The notes: a model not told the origin generated them from the sequence alone. A stretch of 64,000 nucleotides of DNA from Streptomyces bicolor (GCF_000719285.1 NZ_JOFS01000004.1:124001-188000); one strand, 5' to 3'. Counted from the stretch's first letter, positions 23,676 to 32,221 are shown. Numbers and translations: made by a program.

Positions 23676-24641
23676 TCACTTGCCGCCGTTGATCGCGGCC
23701 TTGTCGATCGCGCCGGTCTCGGCGCCCCACTTCTCGAGGATCTTCTTGTACGTGCCGTCCTCGATGATCGCGTTGACGGCCTCTTCGAGGGCCGCGGTGA
23801 GCTGCTTGTTGTCCTTGTTCACCGCGATGCCGAACGGACCGGCGTCGACCTGCTCGCCGACGACCTCGAAGTCGTTGCCGCCGCCGGACTTGCGGGCCAG
23901 GTCCACGGCCACCGGGTAGTCGTTGACGCCGGCGACCGCGCCGCCCGACTTCACGCGGGTCTGGGCCTCGGTGTCGTTCTCGAACGACTCGATGTTGATC
24001 TTCTTCTTGCCGTCGTCCGTGCAGGCCTTGGACTGGGTCTGCAGCGCCTTCTCGTACGTCGTGCCGCGCTGCACGGCCGCCGTCTGGCCGCAGAGGTCCT
24101 CGATCGAGTTGATGTTCTTCGGGTTGCCCTTCTGGACGTACACGGCGGTGCCGGCGACGAAGTAGTCGACGAAGTCGACACCCGGGCCGAGCTTCTTGCC
24201 CTTGTCGTCCAGGCCCTCCTGGCGCTGCGGGGTGTCCGTGATGGAGGACATGGCGACGTCGTAGCGGCCGGAGTTCAGGGCGGTGATCAGGCCGTCGAAG
24301 GAGCCGGAGGTGAACTGGAACTCCACTCCCAGCTTCTCGCCCAGCGCGGCGGCGATGTCGGGGTCGACGCCGACGATCTTGCCCCCCTCCTGGTACTCCA
24401 TCGGGGCGTACTCGGCGTTCGTGCCGGCCTTGATGACGCCCGCGTCCTGGATCTTCTTGGGCAGCTTGTCGAACAGCGGGGCGGCGCTGGACTTCCCCGT
24501 CTCGTTCGTGCCCCCGTTGCCGCCGCCCTCGGTCTGGTCACCGCAACCGGTGAGAATCAGGGCGCCTGCGACCGCGATCGCACCTACCGCGGCTGCCCTG
24601 GAGCGCGCGGCGGACGAACGGCGGATGGAGCGTGCGGTCAT
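23676..24641 (-). CDS. Polar amino-acid ABC transporter, substrate-binding lipoprotein
   Basis: A 321-residue lipoprotein from ATG 24641 with GGAGGAA upstream. A twin-basic start and hydrophobic segment end in the lipobox LILTGCG, so Cys is lipidated after export. A Gly/Asn-rich linker precedes the SBP_bac_3 fold (GTNAEYAPMEYQEGGKIVGV and DVAMSSITDTPQR). A single internal Cys pair (DLCGQT and SKACTDD) probably forms a disulfide. It is the first gene of the three-gene uptake operon, and its promoter must lie in the large gap upstream. Confidence 0.95.
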   Translation of the reverse strand: MTARSIRRSSAARSRAAAVGAIAVAGALILTGCGDQTEGGGNGGTNETGKSSAAPLFDKLPKKIQDAGVIKAGTNAEYAPMEYQEGGKIVGVDPDIAAALGEKLGVEFQFTSGSFDGLITALNSGRYDVAMSSITDTPQRQEGLDDKGKKLGPGVDFVDYFVAGTAVYVQKGNPKNINSIEDLCGQTAAVQRGTTYEKALQTQSKACTDDGKKKINIESFENDTEAQTRVKSGGAVAGVNDYPVAVDLARKSGGGNDFEVVGEQVDAGPFGIAVNKDNKQLTAALEEAVNAIIEDGTYKKILEKWGAETGAIDKAAINGGK

Positions 24642-25288
24642 GGTGGGTTCCTCCGGCGGATGGGGTGGAGTTGCCGATGGGGCAGGCATCTGGCGATGGG
24701 TTCGGCAGGTGCCTTGGTTTCGTAGGTCGACGGGAACACACGCCTTCGAGTGTCGCGACCTCGTGTGATTACGGCATCTTGCCATTCGGACTGAGCCATT
24801 CAGGGCGCCCGCCATGTCAAAATCGGATAACGGGTTACCCCCGAACCGCCTCAGGTCGGTACATCACGACCGCACCTTCTACGGGAATCTGTCCTTCCGG
24901 CCGGAAGATCTTCGGCGCATCTCGAGATGCGGAACGGTCGCGCGCGGAGTTTGTGGGCGCCGATGGTTTTTTGCGGTTTCTGGTGTCGATTGTCCGCTTA
25001 TTCGGCCATGAATCACAGCGAATCCGTCGCCGGGTCGTGTCCGATTCGTGTTGTCCGTGTGCCTGTTTCCCTTGCCGTCATGTGATCTTGCACGTATTGG
25101 ACTCGTCGTCGGTGCCGTCGTCCGGTAAGAAGGTTCTTTACACCCCTCATCCGGGGCTCAGGGCGCGTGTGCGGCGCGCCCATCGCGTATGACCCGTACG
25201 CATCAACAGATCGGGCATGCGCGGTCCCGCCCACCCCTCACCAGGAGTGGCCACCCTCAACCAATAAAGATTTAAGGGGTAAAACAAA
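24642..25288. other. Long intergenic region with divergent promoters, no credible gene
   Basis: About 647 bp between the ABC operon and the malic enzyme gene, with lower GC than its surroundings. It contains a perfect 14-bp palindrome CTTCCGGCCGGAAG at 24894-24907 and a T6 run near 24966. An A/T-rich leader (CAATAAAGATTTAAGGGG, about 25262-25279) lies directly before the malic enzyme start. Short open frames here have no coding character. I would expect control elements for both neighbours; I recognise no named riboswitch. Confidence 0.5.
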
Positions 25289-26512
25289 GTGGCAGCGGAG
25301 ATCGTCAATCCTCGCAGCGACAGCAATACGGATCAGGACGGCGGGGGCGAGCCCCTCGATTCCTTCGATCCGGCGTTCGCGCTGCACCGCGGCGGCAAGA
25401 TGGCCGTGCAGGCCACCGTGCCGGTCCGTGACAAGGACGACCTGTCCCTCGCGTACACACCCGGCGTCGCGCGCGTGTGCACCGCGATCGCCGAGCAGCC
25501 GGAGCTGGTCCACGACTACACGTGGAAGTCGTCCGTCGTGGCCGTGGTCACCGACGGCACGGCGGTGCTCGGGCTCGGGGACATCGGCCCGGAGGCCTCC
25601 CTTCCAGTGATGGAAGGCAAGGCGATTCTGTTCAAGCAGTTCGGCGGCGTGGACGCGGTCCCCATCGCGCTCGACTGCACGGAAGTCGACGAGATCGTCG
25701 AGACGGTGGTGCGGCTCGCCCCGTCCTTCGGTGGCGTCAACCTGGAGGACATCTCGGCGCCGCGGTGCTTCGAGATCGAGCGCAAGCTCCAGGAGCGGGT
25801 CGACATCCCGGTCTTCCATGACGACCAGCACGGCACGGCGGTCGTGACGCTGGCGGCCCTGCGGAACGCCGCGCGGCTGAGCGGGCGGTCCATCGGGGAT
25901 CTGCGGGCCGTCATCTCGGGTGCCGGCGCGGCCGGTGTCGCCATCGCGAAGATGCTGGTCGAGGCCGGTATCGGGGACGTGGCCGTCGCCGACCGCAAGG
26001 GCGTGGTGTCGGCCGACCGGGAGGACCTGACGTCGGTCAAGCGTGAGGTCGCCGGGTTCACGAACAAGGCCGGTATCACCGGGTCGCTGGAGGCGGCCCT
26101 GGAGGGCGCGGACGTCTTCATCGGCGTGTCCGGCGGTACGGTGCCGGAGGAGGCCGTCGCCTCCATGGCCGAGGGCGCGTTCGTGTTCGCCATGGCCAAC
26201 CCGAATCCGGAGGTGCATCCGGATGTCGCCCACAAGTACGCGGCGGTCGTCGCCACCGGGCGGTCGGACTTCCCGAACCAGATCAACAACGTGCTGGCGT
26301 TCCCCGGGATCTTCGCGGGCGCACTGCAGGTGCGGGCCTCCCGGATCACCGAGGGCATGAAGATCGCGGCGGCGGAGGCGCTGGCGGCGGTCGTGGGTGA
26401 CGATCTCGCCGCGGACTACGTGATCCCGTCGCCGTTCGACGAGCGGGTGGCGCCGGCGGTCACCGCGGCGGTCGCGGCCGCGGCTCGGGCGGAAGGCGTC
26501 GCTCGGCGCTGA
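25289..26512 (+). CDS. Malic enzyme (malate oxidoreductase, decarboxylating)
   Basis: A 407-residue short-form bacterial malic enzyme. [12 protein letters not shown] carries the catalytic Tyr, [19 protein letters not shown] contains the catalytic Lys, [11 protein letters not shown] binds the metal, and [14 protein letters not shown] is the dinucleotide fold. It oxidises malate to pyruvate and CO2, giving NADH or NADPH. The cofactor is not certain from sequence; I recall the S. coelicolor counterpart (SCO5261) as NADP-dependent. The start is GTG 25289 behind AAGGGG in an unusually A-rich leader. A good terminator follows. It sits between amino-acid uptake and central metabolism. Confidence 0.93.
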   Translation: MAAEIVNPRSDSNTDQDGGGEPLDSFDPAFALHRGGKMAVQATVPVRDKDDLSLAYTPGVARVCTAIAEQPELVHDYTWKSSVVAVVTDGTAVLGLGDIGPEASLPVMEGKAILFKQFGGVDAVPIALDCTEVDEIVETVVRLAPSFGGVNLEDISAPRCFEIERKLQERVDIPVFHDDQHGTAVVTLAALRNAARLSGRSIGDLRAVISGAGAAGVAIAKMLVEAGIGDVAVADRKGVVSADREDLTSVKREVAGFTNKAGITGSLEAALEGADVFIGVSGGTVPEEAVASMAEGAFVFAMANPNPEVHPDVAHKYAAVVATGRSDFPNQINNVLAFPGIFAGALQVRASRITEGMKIAAAEALAAVVGDDLAADYVIPSPFDERVAPAVTAAVAAAARAEGVARR

Positions 26513-26542
26513 GGTGAGTGTCGCTGACGTGAGTGTCGGTCG

Positions 26543-26573
26543 AATGGCCCCGTCCGGTTCGGGCGGGGCCATT
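26543..26573 (+). terminator. Rho-independent terminator of the malic enzyme gene
   Basis: A perfect 10-bp stem (AATGGCCCCG / CGGGGCCATT) has an 11-nt loop and is followed by TTCTT. It starts 31 bp past the stop codon and is one of the few hairpins here with a T-rich tail. Confidence 0.85.
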
Positions 26574-26691
26574 TTCTTGCCCGGGTGCGGCCGTTCGGGT
26601 GGTTGCGTTGTGCCGGACGCCTTGACAAGAGGGCGTGTCTCACAGGGTGCTTCGGTTCCGTCGGCCGACGTGTGCACCTATCGTCAACGTC

Positions 26692-27654
26692 ATGTTCGCT
26701 GTCTACGCCGCCCGAATCGACCGCGACCAGCCGCTTTCCGGACTGGAGTTGGGGGAGCGGCCGGCTCCCGAGGTCCGTCCCGGCTGGAGTGCCGTCAACG
26801 TCAAGGCCGCCTCCCTCAACCATCACGACCTGTGGTCGCTGCGGGGCGTGGGCCTCGCGGAGGACAAGTTGCCGATGATCCTCGGGTGTGACGCCGCCGG
26901 CGTCGACGAGGACGGCAACGAGGTCGTCCTGCACTCCGTGATCGGACAGAGCGGACACGGTGTGGGTCCGAGGGAGCCCCGGTCCATCCTCACCGAGCGG
27001 TATCAGGGCACGTTCGCCGAGCGGGTCGCCGTGCCGACCTGGAACATCCTGCCCAAGCCCAAGGAGCTCTCCTTCGAGGAGGCCGCCTGTCTGCCGACCG
27101 CCTGGCTGACGGCGTACCGGATGCTGTTCACCAACGCGGGGGTGCGGCCCGGGGACTCCGTGCTCGTGCAGGGCGCCGGGGGCGGCGTCGCCACCGCCGC
27201 CATCGTGCTCGGCAAGGCCGCGGGGCTGCGTGTCTTCGCCACCAGCCGGGACGAGGCCAAGCGCAAGCGTGCCGTGGAGTTGGGGGCCGTGGAAGCGCTG
27301 GAGTCGGGGGCCCGGCTGCCTCAGCGGGTCGACGCCGTGATCGAGACGGTCGGTGCCGCCACCTGGTCGCACTCCGTGAAGTCGCTGAAGCCCGGGGGCA
27401 CGCTGGTCATTTCCGGTGCCACCAGTGGGGACCGGCCCTCGCACGCCGAGCTCACGCGGATCTTCTTCCTGGAGTTGAAGGTCGTCGGATCGACCATGGG
27501 GACCAAGGACGAGCTCGAGGACCTGCTCTCCTTCTGTGCTGCCACCGGTGTGCGACCCGTGATCGATGAGGTGCTCCCCATGGACCGGGCCCGTGAGGGC
27601 TTCGAGCGGATGGCGTCGGGGGAGCAGTTCGGGAAGATCGTGCTCACCAACTGA
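26692..27654 (+). CDS. Zinc-free MDR family oxidoreductase (quinone-oxidoreductase-like)
   Basis: A 320-residue medium-chain dehydrogenase/reductase. The N-terminal GroES-like domain includes KAASLNHHDLWSLRGVG and a CDAAG motif. The nucleotide-binding domain has VLVQGAGGGVATAAIVLGKAAG. The structural four-cysteine zinc cluster is absent, which points to the quinone-oxidoreductase/enoyl-reductase branch that uses NADPH. The start is ATG 26692; no ribosome binding site is seen and the message may be leaderless. A weak hairpin (CGGGGC/GCCCCG, 27685-27699) follows the stop. Confidence 0.85.
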   Translation: MFAVYAARIDRDQPLSGLELGERPAPEVRPGWSAVNVKAASLNHHDLWSLRGVGLAEDKLPMILGCDAAGVDEDGNEVVLHSVIGQSGHGVGPREPRSILTERYQGTFAERVAVPTWNILPKPKELSFEEAACLPTAWLTAYRMLFTNAGVRPGDSVLVQGAGGGVATAAIVLGKAAGLRVFATSRDEAKRKRAVELGAVEALESGARLPQRVDAVIETVGAATWSHSVKSLKPGGTLVISGATSGDRPSHAELTRIFFLELKVVGSTMGTKDELEDLLSFCAATGVRPVIDEVLPMDRAREGFERMASGEQFGKIVLTN

Positions 27655-27716
27655 CGGAGCTGCTGCCGGTTCTTGCGGCGGGTTCGGGGCATTGCCCCGG
27701 GCTCGCCGTTCGCTTT

Positions 27717-27760
27717 GTCAACTGGGGTTGACGCGAGGAGGTGTGTCAACGTACGTTGAC
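27717..27760 (+). promoter_or_regulatory. Twin 16-bp palindromes overlapping a leaderless promoter
   Basis: GTCAAC-TGGG-GTTGAC (27717-27732) and GTCAAC-GTAC-GTTGAC (27745-27760) are two copies of the same GTCAAC-N4-GTTGAC operator, centred 28 bp apart. A promoter fits across them: -35 TTGACG (27728-27733), an 18-nt spacer and -10 TACGTT (27752-27757), placing transcription start at the A of ATG 27764. Each palindrome covers one promoter element, as expected for repression. The small HTH protein encoded next is the obvious candidate ligand. Confidence 0.75.
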
Positions 27761-27763
27761 ATC

Positions 27764-27973
27764 ATGACCGAAGCAACAGATCTCGCCGAGCGGGCGGGTG
27801 ATCGCGATCCACGGGTCGGGCTGCGGGCCGTCGCCGCCCTGCGCCGGTTGCTGGAGCAGCTGGAAGCCGTGCAGGTGCGCAGTGCGCGCAATCAGGGGTG
27901 GTCCTGGCAGGAGATCGCTGCGGAACTCGGGGTCAGTAGGCAGGCCGTGCACAAGAAGTACGGGAGGCGTTGA
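27764..27973 (+). CDS. Small helix-turn-helix DNA-binding protein
   Basis: A 69-residue protein from ATG 27764 with no Shine-Dalgarno, consistent with a leaderless message. A charged helix (LRAVAALRRLLEQLEAVQVR) that may dimerise precedes a compact HTH, WSWQEIAAELGVSRQAVHKKYG at ~46-67. The stop overlaps the next gene's ATG (TGATG). Its promoter holds two identical-type palindromes, so autoregulation is likely. I recognise this gene together with the Clp-N gene as a recurring Streptomyces pair, but know no assigned function. Confidence 0.85.
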   Translation: MTEATDLAERAGDRDPRVGLRAVAALRRLLEQLEAVQVRSARNQGWSWQEIAAELGVSRQAVHKKYGRR

Positions 27974-28536
27974 TGTTCGAGCGGTTCACGAAGGATGCCC
28001 GTGCGGTGGTGACGGGTGCCGTCGAGCAGGCCGAGCGGGGCCGGGCGCAGGCCGTCGAGGCCGAGCACCTGCTGCTCGCCCTGCTCGACCGGGACGGCAG
28101 CCGGGCTTCTTTCGCGCTCGCCGCGCTCGGGGGCGGGCAGTGGCTGGAGTCCGTGCGGACGGCGTTGGGCGAGGCCCGGCGGCGAGGAGGGCTGTCGCAG
28201 GCCGAGGCCGAGGCGTTGGCCGGGTTGGGGATCGATGTGGCAGAGATCGTCGCCCGGGTGGAGGAGGTCCATGGCGTGGGGGCCATGGCCGGGGGACGGA
28301 AGGACAAGGGGTCCTGGTGGGGGCACCGTCCGTTCGGCCGGGATGCCAAGGACGTACTGGTACGGGCGCTGCGCGTGGCAACTTCCCGACGGGACCGGCA
28401 CATCGGTGACGAGCACATCCTGCTGGCCCTCACCAGCCGCCCCGGCGTGCCCGCCGAGGTTCTCGCCGATCACGGGGTGACGTACGAGGCGCTCATGCGG
28501 GTGCTGTACGGCGGGGGAGAGGCCAAAGCCGGTTGA
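27973..28536 (+). CDS. Clp N-terminal (Clp_N) repeat protein without ATPase domain
   Basis: A 187-residue protein made of two Clp_N repeats. The first (MFERFTKDARAVVTGAVEQA, then VEAEHLLLALLDRDGS) resembles the start of ClpC. The second (FGRDAKDVLVRALRVATSRR, then IGDEHILLALTSRPG) follows a Gly/Lys linker at about 100-120. No Walker motif is present. Such stand-alone Clp_N proteins could act as adaptors or decoys that bind Clp substrates or regulators; this is inference. Translation is coupled to the HTH gene by a 1-bp overlap. Three ~15-bp GTGAGGTC repeats overlap its stop (28532-28577). Confidence 0.88.
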   Translation: MFERFTKDARAVVTGAVEQAERGRAQAVEAEHLLLALLDRDGSRASFALAALGGGQWLESVRTALGEARRRGGLSQAEAEALAGLGIDVAEIVARVEEVHGVGAMAGGRKDKGSWWGHRPFGRDAKDVLVRALRVATSRRDRHIGDEHILLALTSRPGVPAEVLADHGVTYEALMRVLYGGGEAKAG

Positions 28537-28577
28537 GGTCGAGGGGGGTGAGGTCGACGGGCGTGAGGTCCCGGGCG
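28532..28577. repeat. Short tandem repeat, three ~15-bp units
   Basis: GTTGAGGTCGAGGGGG, GTGAGGTCGACGGGC and GTGAGGTCCCGGGCG follow one another at the end of the Clp_N gene, the first covering its stop codon. Replication slippage is a sufficient explanation. The rest of the gap to 28678 shows nothing distinct. Confidence 0.5.
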
Positions 28578-28678
28578 GTTGCCTGCGGGGCCGGTCGCGG
28601 AATGGGGCCTGTCGAGGACTGGGGCAGGCGGCCTGGGCAGGCGGCCGGTCTGGTGCCGTACTGCCCAGGAAGCCGGTG

Positions 28679-29728
28679 TCAGGGCCTGGGCGCGCGCAGT
28701 AGCGCTCCGATGTGGGCCGCCGCCGTCGACAAGTGGCGGCGGGCGTCGCGGAGTTGGTCCGATGTCACGCCGTGGTCCCTCGCCGCGTCGCGGATGTCGT
28801 CGCGGAAGCGGTCGAGCAGGCGGTCCAGGTCGCGGGCGGGGTCGCCGCTGGGCGCCTCGTGGGCCCAGGCGGGTTCGTAGCCGCCGGGGAAGTCCTCCGG
28901 GGTCTCGGAGTAGTCGGGATGCTGCTGCGCCGACTTGGGGGAGCCCTGACGGCCGAAGCCGAAGTCCCTGCCGAAGTCCTTCCCGAAGTCCTTGCCGAAG
29001 TCGCCGAACTCCTTGGCCAGTTCCGTCAGGCCCTCCCTGACGCCGGTCGGCCAGTCGCCACGGGCGAAGTGGTCCTGTACATGCTCCTGTACCCGGCGGG
29101 CGATGCGCTGCATCTCCTCCTGGGCCTGGGCCCGGGCGTGGTCCTGGGCCTCCTTGGCCTGGCGCCGGGCGCGCTGTGCCTCCTCGCGGGCGCGGCGGCT
29201 CTCGTCCTTGGCGCGGCGGGCCTGTTCCTTCCACTCCTGCTTGGCGCGGCGCATCTCCTCCTTGGCGGCGCGCCACGCCTCCTTGTCGGTGTAGTCCGAG
29301 AAGTCACCGAAGGGCGTTTCCGCCTTGGCGCCGTTCCCCTTGCGGGCCTCGGACGCCGCCGCGCGCATCTCGCGCCGCAGGTCGCCCGCCGCGCCGCGCA
29401 CATCGGCCCGGATCTCGGCGGCGAGTTCGGCGACCGACTCCCTGATCTCCAGCTCCAGATCAGCCAACTCGCCGCTGCGGTCCGCCAGTTCCGCACGGCC
29501 GGCGTCCGTGATGGCGTACACCTTGCGGCCGCCCTCGGTGGTGTGGGTGACCAGGCCCTCGGCCTCCAGCTTGGCCAGCCGGGGGTAGACGGTGCCGGCC
29601 GACGGCGCGTACAGCCCCTGGAAGCGCTCTTCGAGGAGGCGGATGACCTCGTAGCCGTGGCGCGGGGCCTCGTCCAGCAGCTTCAGCAGGTAGAGGCGGA
29701 GGCGGCCATGGGCGAAGACGGGGGGCAT
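28679..29728 (-). CDS. PadR family regulator with long charged C-terminal extension
   Basis: A 349-residue protein; typical PadR regulators are 110-200. Residues ~5-80 are the winged helix (RLRLYLLKLLDEAPRHGYEV, LYAPSAGTVYPRLAKLEAEG and GRKVYAITDAGRAEL). Residues ~150-215 are a Lys/Arg/Glu/Ala-rich helix likely to be coiled coil (RRAKQEWKEQARRAKDESRR). A FGDFGKDFGKDFG tandem repeat lies near 245, and a further helical domain ends the protein. ATG 29728 follows the stop of the DUF4097 gene by one base, so it is co-translated. It likely represses its own operon through the repeats at 30859-30892. Confidence 0.9.
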   Translation of the reverse strand: MPPVFAHGRLRLYLLKLLDEAPRHGYEVIRLLEERFQGLYAPSAGTVYPRLAKLEAEGLVTHTTEGGRKVYAITDAGRAELADRSGELADLELEIRESVAELAAEIRADVRGAAGDLRREMRAAASEARKGNGAKAETPFGDFSDYTDKEAWRAAKEEMRRAKQEWKEQARRAKDESRRAREEAQRARRQAKEAQDHARAQAQEEMQRIARRVQEHVQDHFARGDWPTGVREGLTELAKEFGDFGKDFGKDFGRDFGFGRQGSPKSAQQHPDYSETPEDFPGGYEPAWAHEAPSGDPARDLDRLLDRFRDDIRDAARDHGVTSDQLRDARRHLSTAAAHIGALLRAPRP

Positions 29729-29729
29729 G

Positions 29730-30797
29730 TCAGAGCACCTTCTTGTCGGTCGTGCCGTCGGCCGGGGCGGCGGTCGCGGCGTCGGTGGCGGCGTCGGTGG
29801 GTCCGCCACCGACGCCGTCGCCCGCTGTGTCGCCCTGGCCGGAGACGGAATTGTCCCCCGAGGTGGTGTGCGTGCTGCTCGCCGGGGTGGTCGTCGGGTC
29901 CGTCGGCGAGGTGCCCGACGTGCCGCTCGGTGTGCCCTCGTCCTTGGCGGGCTCGGGATCCTCCCAGGCCTCCGCCTCCCACGGCTCGTCCTCCTTCGGA
30001 GGGCGGCGCAGCAGGGCGATGGAGCCGGAGACCGTCGTCGCGCGGAGCTTGCCGGTGCCGGTGCCGAGGCGGCCGGTGATCTTGTGGGCGCCCCACTGGC
30101 CGTGGACCCGGAGGCCCTCGAAGGCGTTGGAGATCGTGCCGCTCGCGGTGTTGGCCTCGACGTCGGCGTCGGCCGGCGCCGGCAGGCGGATGGCGATCTC
30201 GCCGGAGACGCTGGTCAGCCGGACGTCGGTCGGGCCGTCCGGGTCGAGGTCGACGATCATGGCGCCACTCACGGAGTCGGCCTTCACCGAGGAGCCGGAG
30301 CCCTCGACGACCGTGAGGTCGCCGGAGACGGAGTTGAAGCGGAGGTCGCCGGTGACGGCCTGTGCCTCCAGGTTCCCGGAGACGGTGTCGGCGCGGACCG
30401 GGCCGGACAGGCCGACGAGGGTGGTGTCGCCGGTGACGCCCTTGACGACCGACGGGCCGTTGATCCCGGAGACCACCGCACCGGCCCCGACCACGCCCAC
30501 CTCGACCCTGGTGTCAGCCGGCACCGCGAGGGAGACCACCGCGCTGCGCCGCCAGCCCTTGCGGTCGAGCCACTTGAGGAAGCCCTTCCAGGGCAGGTCC
30601 TCGTACGCCACCGTCAGGGTGCCGCCCTGCTGGGTCACCACCAGAGGCGGGCCCTCGATCTTGGAGACCTCCAGGCGGGCGGAACCTTCGTCCGTCCCCA
30701 CGACGTTCACAGTTCCGTTGACGATGCGCACCTGGAGCTCGCTCACCGGCTCGTCGAAGCTGAGCTTCCTGGGTTCGGCTACGGACCACTCGGACAT
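29730..30797 (-). CDS. DUF4097 beta-helix-type protein
   Basis: A 355-residue protein. Residues ~10-270 show the repeated short beta-strand pattern of DUF4097 (VSGNLEAQAVTGDLRFNSVS, VKADSVSGAMIV and LTSVSGEIAIRLP), expected to form a right-handed beta-solenoid. The last ~85 residues are a disordered Ser/Thr/Gly/Asp-rich tail. No signal peptide or membrane helix is visible, so it appears cytoplasmic. In many Gram-positive bacteria DUF4097 genes are linked to PadR or envelope-stress regulators; the function is unknown. The start is ATG 30797 with AGGAGGT upstream, and it is the first gene of the operon with padR. Confidence 0.85.
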   Translation of the reverse strand: MSEWSVAEPRKLSFDEPVSELQVRIVNGTVNVVGTDEGSARLEVSKIEGPPLVVTQQGGTLTVAYEDLPWKGFLKWLDRKGWRRSAVVSLAVPADTRVEVGVVGAGAVVSGINGPSVVKGVTGDTTLVGLSGPVRADTVSGNLEAQAVTGDLRFNSVSGDLTVVEGSGSSVKADSVSGAMIVDLDPDGPTDVRLTSVSGEIAIRLPAPADADVEANTASGTISNAFEGLRVHGQWGAHKITGRLGTGTGKLRATTVSGSIALLRRPPKEDEPWEAEAWEDPEPAKDEGTPSGTSGTSPTDPTTTPASSTHTTSGDNSVSGQGDTAGDGVGGGPTDAATDAATAAPADGTTDKKVL

Positions 30798-30858
30798 GGT
30801 GCGGACCTCCTGGGCGACCGGACACGGCCGCACGGGCCGGACCTGAACACGACACGCC

Positions 30859-30892
30859 ATATCGCGTCTTACGTGAAACACGATATATCGCG
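30859..30892 (-). promoter_or_regulatory. Candidate PadR operator: ATATCGCG repeats and CGATATATCG palindrome
   Basis: ATATCGCG occurs at 30859-30866 and 30885-30892, 26 bp apart. The second lies in the perfect palindrome CGATATATCG (30881-30890). This A/T-rich core stands out in GC-rich DNA. It sits 60-95 bp before the DUF4097 start, where a promoter is expected. PadR proteins often bind AT-rich dyads and repress their own operon. Confidence 0.55.
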
Positions 30893-30967
30893 GGCGCGGA
30901 AAGTCAAGGCACTCGTTCTGGTGATCACAAATCACCCGCGATGGACAAATCGGCCTAGCGTGTTGCC

Positions 30968-31810
30968 ATGTCGCCGGAAGCGTCCAGGAACGCCCGCCAG
31001 GCCCGACCCGCCCCGGGTGCCCTGCTGCTCTGCCGCGCGGAGCCCGAGTCCGTCGCCTCCGCCGCCCAACTGCTGCGCGAACACATGCTGCTCGCGACGG
31101 CGGGCGCGGAGTGGAGCGTGCTCCTCCCCGAAGGCGGGGCGTGGCAGGAGGGCGGCGAACCGGTCGACCGCGTTCTCACCGGCTGGGCCACCGCGCTCGC
31201 CGTCGGCCATCCGTGGCCCGTCCTCGCCCTCTGGTGGGACGCCGACCGCGCCGGATACTCCCTCGCCGCCGGGTTCCGCCGCCCCGTCGGCTACGTCTGG
31301 CTCGCCAACGGCACCCCGGTCGGCGAGGACGAGGCCATGCGCACCTTCGCCGGCCGGCTCGGCCTCGATCCGGTCCTCGACATGCAGTCCCTGGAAGAGC
31401 TCACGCGCCCCGACAGCGCGGCCGACGCACGGGCACGCCTGCGTGGCCTCGTCGCGGTCCTCACGCGCGCGGGCGTGTCCCTGCCGCCCGGCCTCACCCC
31501 CGGCGACAGCGCCGAGAGCCTCCATGAGGCCATCCACGACCAGCCGCACGTACGGATCGAGTGGTCGGGCCGGCGCAACGCCTTGCCCGCGGAACTCGAC
31601 GCCGGCGAGGACGGCCGCCTCGGCCCCTGGCTGCCCCGGGCGGGCGGCCCCCGGGCCCGTGCGCTCGCCCTCGCCGAGGTCGCGGCCGGTCTGCCCCTCG
31701 CGGCCTGGGGGCTACGGCACCGCAGCGGCGGCTGGATCGTCGCGGGCGCGGTGCTGCTGACCCACGGTGCGCTGGGGCTGGCGTACAGCGCGGTGCTGCC
31801 GCTGGACTGA
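30968..31810 (+). CDS. Conserved actinobacterial hypothetical protein
   Basis: A 280-residue protein from ATG 30968. No domain is recognised. The N-terminal part (~15-40) reads like a small alpha/beta unit (PGALLLCRAEPESVASAAQL). WPVLALWWDADRAGYSLAAGFRRPVGYVWL is the most conserved-looking core. The final ~55 residues contain two hydrophobic stretches (ALALAEVAAGLPLAAWGL, IVAGAVLLTHGALGLAY) that could be membrane helices. It is divergent from the DUF4097/padR operon and could share its control region. Confidence 0.7.
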   Translation: MSPEASRNARQARPAPGALLLCRAEPESVASAAQLLREHMLLATAGAEWSVLLPEGGAWQEGGEPVDRVLTGWATALAVGHPWPVLALWWDADRAGYSLAAGFRRPVGYVWLANGTPVGEDEAMRTFAGRLGLDPVLDMQSLEELTRPDSAADARARLRGLVAVLTRAGVSLPPGLTPGDSAESLHEAIHDQPHVRIEWSGRRNALPAELDAGEDGRLGPWLPRAGGPRARALALAEVAAGLPLAAWGLRHRSGGWIVAGAVLLTHGALGLAYSAVLPLD

Positions 31811-31840
31811 CGGCCGCACTGATTGCCGTACAAAGCGGAA

Positions 31841-31863
31841 GGGCGCCCCGCATCAGGGCGCCC
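31841..31863. terminator. Hairpin between convergent genes
   Basis: Two copies of the self-complementary GGGCGCCC (31841-31848 and 31856-31863) separated by 7 nt can form an 8-bp stem. It lies 31 bp past the stop of the hypothetical gene and 52 bp past the end of the convergent small gene. Confidence 0.55.
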
Positions 31864-31914
31864 CGAAACCAGCTCGCTCAGCGTGCGCGCGCCGTCCGAT
31901 CTCCTCCAGGCCGG

Positions 31915-32097
31915 CTACACGTCGTCGTCCTCGTCGTCCAGCCGGGCCAGCCAGGTCGCCAGCCGCTCCACCGGTACCTCGAAGTCCGGGTTCAGGTCGA
32001 CGAAGGTGCGCAGCTGCTCGGCCAGCCACTCGAAGGTGATCTCCTCCTCGCCGCGCCGCTTCTCCAGTTCTTCGATGCCTCGGTCGGTGAAGTACAT
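31915..32097 (-). CDS. Small acidic protein, DUF6104-like
   Basis: A 60-residue protein from ATG 32097: MYFTDRGIEELEKRRGEEEI, a helix with EWLAEQLRTFVDLNPDFEVP, and an acidic end (LDDEDDDV). A TATCCT box lies seven bases before the ATG, suggesting a leaderless message. I recognise it as the small actinobacterial protein usually found directly after the 2-oxoglutarate dehydrogenase gene. The function is unknown. It is separated from that gene by a strong hairpin. Confidence 0.78.
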   Translation of the reverse strand: MYFTDRGIEELEKRRGEEEITFEWLAEQLRTFVDLNPDFEVPVERLATWLARLDDEDDDV

Positions 32098-32221
32098 GCA
32101 GTGAGGATATGTCCTGCCCACCACGCGTGCGTGCCGGGCCCTCGACGTGCGAGCGAGGGGCCCGTCCGGCCCGTGGAGCTCCGCGATTCGATGGTCTGGC
32201 GGGCGAGTTGGCCGTGGACGC

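Noticed and set aside
24814..25234. Short frames in the gap before the malic enzyme gene
   Set aside because: No ribosome binding sites, no coding bias and lower GC than real genes; treated as control DNA.
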